From: Cudoniella acicularis
Lineage: Eukaryota > Ascomycota > Leotiomycetes > Helotiales > Helotiaceae
Assembly: GCA_013054445.1 (NCBI GenBank)
Contig: JAAMPI010000925.1
Span: forward strand, 1 to 22,839
Direction of reading: 5' to 3'
DNA length: 22,839 nucleotides
The notes beneath the pieces were generated by a model. That model did not search any database. It was not told the DNA's origin and saw only the letters and a program-made list of their open reading frames with translations. The position numbers and the translations under genes were made by a program. Below are positions 18,577-22,839 of this stretch, piece after piece. The first letter of the stretch is position 1. Each line of letters begins with the position of its first letter.

Positions 18577-18858
18577 ATGGCAAAGATTTTCGATCAGATC
18601 CCAATTAATCTCGTTCTCTTGAGTCTCCTTCCAAAATTGCCTTCTAATATTCTCTACCCTGCCACACGGAATTTTCCGTTATTGGGTCAAACTCACCTGT
18701 GCGGTCTTTTGTGCAAATCAGAAACATTAACAATCAGAGAATCAATTTTAACACAAGGAATCCCTAGAATCCAGGACTTTTGTATTATCAAGGTGGAAAC
18801 AGTACTCAACTTCTTTTATCTAAAGATAACGATCCTGAAATGTATTAGGACCTGTTGA
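18577..18858 (+). CDS. Small hypothetical protein (uncertain)
   Basis: This is a 93-codon frame with a textbook fungal start context (gttcaaaATGgc) and an A-rich leader. The predicted start MAKIFDQIPINLVLLSLL is hydrophobic and could be a short signal or anchor segment. The rest shows no recognisable domain. It may be the first exon of a longer gene, a decayed gene, or a chance frame. It converges on the amidoligase gene 200 bp away. Confidence 0.25.
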   Translation: MAKIFDQIPINLVLLSLLPKLPSNILYPATRNFPLLGQTHLCGLLCKSETLTIRESILTQGIPRIQDFCIIKVETVLNFFYLKITILKCIRTC

Positions 18859-19061
18859 AAATCGCTTCAATCAACACTGATTAATTATTCATTAAGGCTG
18901 GACTGTCATTTTTCTACTTCGAAGTTTTCTGAGTGCTAGCTAAACTTAGCTTCCACCATTACTAGGCTCTTCAATTGTTTTTCTTGGCCATTCTCTCCTC
19001 CGGCACGAATGAGAAGTGGCTAGCTCTACTTAAGCATACAGAAGTAGCTATCACTAGTTGA

Positions 19062-20288
19062 TTAAAGAGGGGCTTCAAAAATGGACGGAGAGGAAGAGGT
19101 CGGGATGAGTCGAGCACCCGGCTCCTCCTCATCCTCAGCTTTCCTCTCTTTGAGCAGCTGCAGCCTATCTTTCTCCCGCTGCCAGATGACATTGTTTTTA
19201 TAATAATTTGAGATATCAGGCATATCAAGCGCGGTGAGCACTTTCCCAATGCTGAATTCCCCTGGAGTATGATCAATATGCCTTTGAAGGAATTCCGCCA
19301 AAACCTTGTCGTCGACTGCACCAGCAAATTCAACTATCCCGACGCAGAATCTGATCCAGTTCATAACTCTTGGTGGGTCGAGAGTCGATTTATGCTGTCG
19401 GAACTCAATCGTCTTTTTACAGTCTGCAACATGAAATTCTTCCATTCCGTCTAGCAAGTTGCTAGTATTGTAAGCCATCTTGGCTATATTTGGAGCAGCC
19501 ATTACGCGGCCACCTAGCTCCGTAAAGCTGTGTGTCCAATACAGCAGGTAGTTTAGGCCAATTTTGGGTTGGTTCATGTTGCATTTCTTGAGATTGACGG
19601 CCATCTGACTATCAACACGAAATTGGCGCACGTAGGGATTTTCATGTCGATGGAACGGGTGTATCTCTAAAATTTGAGGCTCAAATTCCCAGAGCGTGGC
19701 ATAGAGATTACGTGTCATTCTAAAAGATAATCCCTTATCTCCGTTTCCCACATGTACGTGGAGGCCACATGAGCGGTTACAGCTTATTCTGTAAGTATTA
19801 CGCAGAACCTCACACGTCTTCTTGACATTATCTAGTGTATCCGGGCTGAAACGGTAAGCGGGGGAATTTATCTCAATCCCCACAAACCAGAAAGGAGTTT
19901 GTTTAACTTCCTCGTCAGTTTGGCGCGTGGGCCCATCCGGAGGGAGGATACTACCATCTCCTTTTACAACCCATAAATTATTTTCTACAGGACTCCAATC
20001 AAAAGGCAAGCCTGATCTTGAGGTCTGGCATAGCATGCCCGCTTCGGATAGTGTCTTTCGAACGTGAGCGTACGCAGAGCTAATTATCCCCATGAAATTG
20101 TGTTCACGGCCAGTAATTCCGAGAACATTGCGGGGGTCATCGGGATGAGGGTCAGCTTTGCAGTCGTCGAGCGTCGCAAAGGCACCTTTTATTTCTACCC
20201 CGAATGTCAGTGTCTCTCTATCCTTCACTAGTGCATCTCGAAGAGCTTGAAGGGGTAAATCTTCCAATCCTAGCCCGAAACCTTCCAT
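19062..20288 (-). CDS. Amidoligase-family protein with altered E-x-E motif
   Basis: Single exon, 408 aa, with start context cgaaaATGGaag. It matches the fungal putative amidoligase family (glutamine-synthetase/gamma-glutamylcysteine-synthetase-like COOH-NH2 ligase fold). The first strand is TFGVEIK (28-34), then VKGDGS (109-113 region), VGIEINSP (136-143), CGLHVHVG (174-181) and TIEFRQH (293-299). These are the metal, ATP and substrate positions. The family usually has E-x-E in the first motif; here residue 34 is Lys (AAA at 20187-20189), one base from GAA. Established: relatives are predicted to join amino groups to carboxylates with ATP; fungal substrates are unknown. The C-terminal 25 residues are acidic, then serine/proline-rich. 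Apart from the Lys the frame is intact, so the protein is probably made, with doubtful catalysis. Confidence 0.85.
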   Translation of the reverse strand: MEGFGLGLEDLPLQALRDALVKDRETLTFGVEIKGAFATLDDCKADPHPDDPRNVLGITGREHNFMGIISSAYAHVRKTLSEAGMLCQTSRSGLPFDWSPVENNLWVVKGDGSILPPDGPTRQTDEEVKQTPFWFVGIEINSPAYRFSPDTLDNVKKTCEVLRNTYRISCNRSCGLHVHVGNGDKGLSFRMTRNLYATLWEFEPQILEIHPFHRHENPYVRQFRVDSQMAVNLKKCNMNQPKIGLNYLLYWTHSFTELGGRVMAAPNIAKMAYNTSNLLDGMEEFHVADCKKTIEFRQHKSTLDPPRVMNWIRFCVGIVEFAGAVDDKVLAEFLQRHIDHTPGEFSIGKVLTALDMPDISNYYKNNVIWQREKDRLQLLKERKAEDEEEPGARLIPTSSSPSIFEAPL

Positions 20289-21510
20289 TTTCGACTTTGA
20301 TTTCAGATGACTAAATCAACGAAGTTTTCGGATTTCTTTCACAAAATGTTTAAACCACATCTCAATAAGGCAGCGGACGCACTTACTCTCCCCTCTCCCT
20401 TCAAGTACTTTTCAAGGAGCGATTGTTCTGAAACAAGGTTGTTTACACTCTGCGACTGAGCAACGGTGAAATTTCTTTGTCCTGCTGATTAAGGAATTAA
20501 GAGAAAGTATCTGTTTCTTTTGTCATAAACACAATTAATTGTTCTTTAAACCCCTGTTTATTAAGCACTCCCCAAGATTTGAGAGTAAATGGGCTTAATT
20601 TTACGTATACAATGCAGCATCGATAAATACCTCAAATGCCGTTGGAAATGATATCAATACCTGAGATCCACTTTTTCATGCCCCCATGAATCATGTATCG
20701 ATTCTACTCGTATTAAAAGATGAAAAATACGGATTATTTCAGACGACACCCCCAAACGAGTATTCTTAAAATTAAATATCTCAGTTTATGTAAGCACTTC
20801 AAGTCTATGAAAGGCTGTAGAGTCGTTATAGACGACCTCGCCATTACTTTAAGATTTTTTGCCTTTGCAGAAGTATCCTTTTAGGTATTAAACTCATTTT
20901 TAAGTAGAATTTAGGATATTTGCCAATGAACCTTTGTAGGGTCGCAGGGGAAATGGTTTTTATCGCTCCCGCGCTCGTCTGTCGAGAAGCGCAGTAGTCC
21001 CTTCACTATTTCACTAAATTTCCAAACCTCCAAAGCAAGGCGGGGTGTAGAGCCCCTTATTTAGAACTGAAGAACTTAATTACTATCTAAATTTTAAGCA
21101 AATATTTTGCCTCTACTTTTAGCAATTGAAGTTGTTTTATGCAGTAGTAGAAACTCTAGAAAACATAAGTCTATAATTGTACCGCTTTCTATTTCGTTAT
21201 ACGCAAAATCTGCTATGCTTTCCACTCTAAAAATACTAGGCCAAAGCCACAAGAGCTAAAACCAAAAGAAAAAGCGTTCGACTCGCGCTATTCGTCCTTC
21301 GGGTACCGAGGAAAGTCACCTGGCTGTTGCAAGTCACCAATACCTCAGAGCGTATACCTATCCCCACCTGATTATTAGGGCAATCCATCTTTAGGCTCCA
21401 GTCACCAGTCTTATTATTTTTTTAACATCTAGCAGTTGCCTCAAAAACTCGTCATTTCCTTAGGAGAAAACATTCCCTTGCCATTTCTCTCAATCGCTAG
21501 GAAATTATAG
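20289..21510. other. Intergenic, mostly AT-rich, no gene recognised
   Basis: The first 200 bp should hold the amidoligase promoter. From about 20560 to 21240 the DNA is strongly AT-rich, apart from a GC-richer island at about 20940-21060. No conserved coding frame, tRNA or rRNA was found. It may be old decayed repeat DNA, but no second copy of it is in the window. Confidence 0.4.
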
Positions 21511-21543
21511 CATGTGGTTCCCCGTAGTTTAGCGATCAGTCAC

Positions 21544-22038
21544 ATGAAGTCCCAGGCTCTGCTCACTAAACTTCACGATTTACCCCCTAAAATAGTTGGT
21601 TTTGCGGCCAATTATAGCCGGAAATACTCAAGTGACCCATGGAAAGCGGCGCAAGCCTACTTCTTTAAGGAACCGCTAAGAAGTTTTCGTCAAGAACTTG
21701 ATTTCGAAGGGTTTCTCTTCATGCACTATAGAATTTTCTTGGAGAGGATTGAAGATTGGGAAGATGGGTGCATGACCGGGGCTCTAGATCCGAGTAAGAC
21801 GAGGGAAACGGAGGAGAATTTGACAACCCCGGGCATCCTCACAGAAACAAGTGGGAATAAACGGTCTACCACGCAGAAGAAGAGAAAGCATAACCTGGAG
21901 TTTGAAAGCAACGGTGTTACTTCAAACAAGAGGAGGAAGAACGGAGAGAAGGTTGCAGAAAGCGCCTCTATCGTGGAACATTTTAACGGGCCTAGATGGA
22001 AGCAACCCACAACCACAAAACACACACCTCGCTGGTAG
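21544..22038 (+). CDS. Small basic hypothetical protein with nuclear-localisation-like clusters
   Basis: The frame from the ATG at 21544 gives 164 aa ending at TAG (22036-22038); an in-frame stop at 21508 limits extension unless an upstream exon splices in. Residues of about 1-75 look like a folded helical region (KIVGFAANYSRKYSSDPWKA, FRQELDFEGFLFMHYRIF). The rest is low-complexity and basic, with two nuclear-localisation-like clusters (KKRKH and NKRRK). Composition and length of the open frame favour a real coding sequence over chance. No family was recognised. It could be a lineage-restricted gene or part of a mobile element's accessory ORF. Confidence 0.45.
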   Translation: MKSQALLTKLHDLPPKIVGFAANYSRKYSSDPWKAAQAYFFKEPLRSFRQELDFEGFLFMHYRIFLERIEDWEDGCMTGALDPSKTRETEENLTTPGILTETSGNKRSTTQKKRKHNLEFESNGVTSNKRRKNGEKVAESASIVEHFNGPRWKQPTTTKHTPRW

Positions 22039-22466
22039 TTTAGGAGGGAAAGCCTAGACTGGGATGAGAGAAACGCAACGAACACCAATAGTCAAAACTT
22101 TCGTGTATCGCCTGCTATCCTTTCGACCGTTTCCAGGTCCATTTCACAACGTCACTCGAAACACTTAAAGTAACTAAATAACTCCTCACTTTTAAAAGAT
22201 GCAAGTTAACCAAGTAGAAGCGGGTAGACTGGGAATTTGCATTCACCTTGCTTGCAATAATATCTTACAGTAGCGCAGTGCTTATTCTTCAAAGTGTTAT
22301 GAGTCCATCGCGGCACAGGTCTAGAAACAGTCGAAGGGATGGTATAATAGTAGATCTTATGAATTTATTAACTAAGTTAACTATCTATTTCGTGATGGAA
22401 TTAATGTCCGGCAAATTAATTTCCGATAATTTAGAAAGAAAGTGAAAACATTAGAACTCGTTTGTG
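22039..22466. other. Intergenic, nothing recognised
   Basis: This is AT-rich DNA between the small basic protein and the LTR-like segment. A 65-codon frame (22248-22445) has no domain content and no start support. Confidence 0.4.
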
Positions 22467-22673
22467 TGTTAAACATTCTATAGACAAAAACTTCAGGTGT
22501 AAATTCGTTTAATTTTACGGAAGGGAAGTTCTCAAATCGTGAAGCCAAGACGAACAGCGCTATATATTTCAGCTCCTGTTAAAATAATAAATATAATAGG
22601 CAAGATCACGACTACACAATTCAATGCGATTCAAAATAAACAATTGTCTTGAACTGTCTTTCTCTAAACAACA
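22467..22673. mobile_element. Candidate solo LTR (TGTT...AACA)
   Basis: This 207-bp AT-rich segment begins TGTTAAACA and ends TAAACAACA, the short TG...CA inverted ends typical of fungal retrotransposon LTRs. It holds an AATAAATATAAT polyadenylation-like string. A purine-rich aataaagggggcag tract lies about 50 bp beyond its right end. No target-site duplication was found at the exact ends and no second LTR is in the window, so the call is tentative. Confidence 0.3.
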
Positions 22674-22839
22674 GCCGGCCGCCTGCAATTAGTGGGTCAC
22701 CCTTGAACTCGCTTATGAATAAAGGGGGCAGCTGACTCAGGCGACCCGTTCATCCCACCCGGCTACACCCGGTCACGGCCGTAAAAAAAGTTCACAACTC
22801 CAAAACCCCAAAAGGCGAAGCAGCCTCATGACTTCACTG
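22674..22839. other. GC-rich terminal segment, unassigned
   Basis: Base composition turns abruptly GC-rich here. It includes two 'cacccgg' repeats and ends at the window edge in 'cttcactg', whose reverse complement starts CAGTGAAG. This could be the edge of another element or gene lying outside the window; nothing can be assigned. Confidence 0.25.

Noticed and set aside
21265..21300. 'gcgttcgactcgcgc' resembling a T-arm
   Set aside because: No upstream A-box, anticodon stem or acceptor pairing within 90 nt on either strand.
1..22839. A secondary-metabolite cluster around the P450 and haloperoxidase
   Set aside because: No polyketide synthase, peptide synthetase, terpene cyclase, cluster transporter or pathway regulator is visible, and over 5 kb separates the two genes, with a respiratory enzyme between.

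Overview
The window looks like a piece of a filamentous ascomycete (Pezizomycotina) nuclear genome. Coding regions are cut by short introns (47-96 nt) with GT-AG ends and CTAAC-like branch sites. Start contexts are of the TCAAAATGG type, and gene families typical of these fungi alternate with long AT-rich stretches holding decayed repeats. Leotiomycete-like affinity is only an impression. All exon models below were assembled by hand from splice signals, phase bookkeeping and family resemblance.

Left third (1-6.8 kb) is an accessory, repeat-rich block. It opens with the 3' end of a Tc1/mariner-type transposase. A diverged repeat follows in three copies, two direct (about 1.34-1.81 and 1.97-2.28 kb) and one inverted (about 6.08-6.54 kb). 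Between them lies a minus-strand seven-exon NLR-type gene (5659 down to 2595): alpha/beta-hydrolase (SesB-like), NB-ARC, then TPR repeats. An intron splits its P-loop, and a TAG codon stands where the next TPR unit has CAG. The reading frame stays open for 131 further codons after this TAG, next to an ambiguous base (N).

The middle holds metabolic genes. A plus-strand cytochrome P450 (6804-8486) converges on a minus-strand mitochondrial D-lactate dehydrogenase (cytochrome) gene (10817 down to 8764). Each is broken by the same kind of lesion, a run of six A where five would keep the frame; this could be true decay or a homopolymer sequencing error. The D-lactate dehydrogenase gene also appears to use a GC-AG intron. 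After 2.8 kb of mostly unassigned DNA comes an intronless vanadium-dependent haloperoxidase (13656-15461) with all metal-site and catalytic residues and a Phe at the chloroperoxidase-type position.

The right third carries an intronless eight-helix membrane protein of a fungal family without known function (17691-16171). It also carries a fungal amidoligase (20288-19062) with Lys in place of the second Glu of the E-x-E motif, and a small basic nuclear-type hypothetical protein (about 21544-22038). A possible solo LTR lies near the end (22467-22673). The genes do not form an obvious shared pathway. The haloperoxidase, P450 and amidoligase are accessory-type enzymes; only the D-lactate dehydrogenase is clearly central metabolism. 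No tRNA, rRNA or CRISPR array was found.
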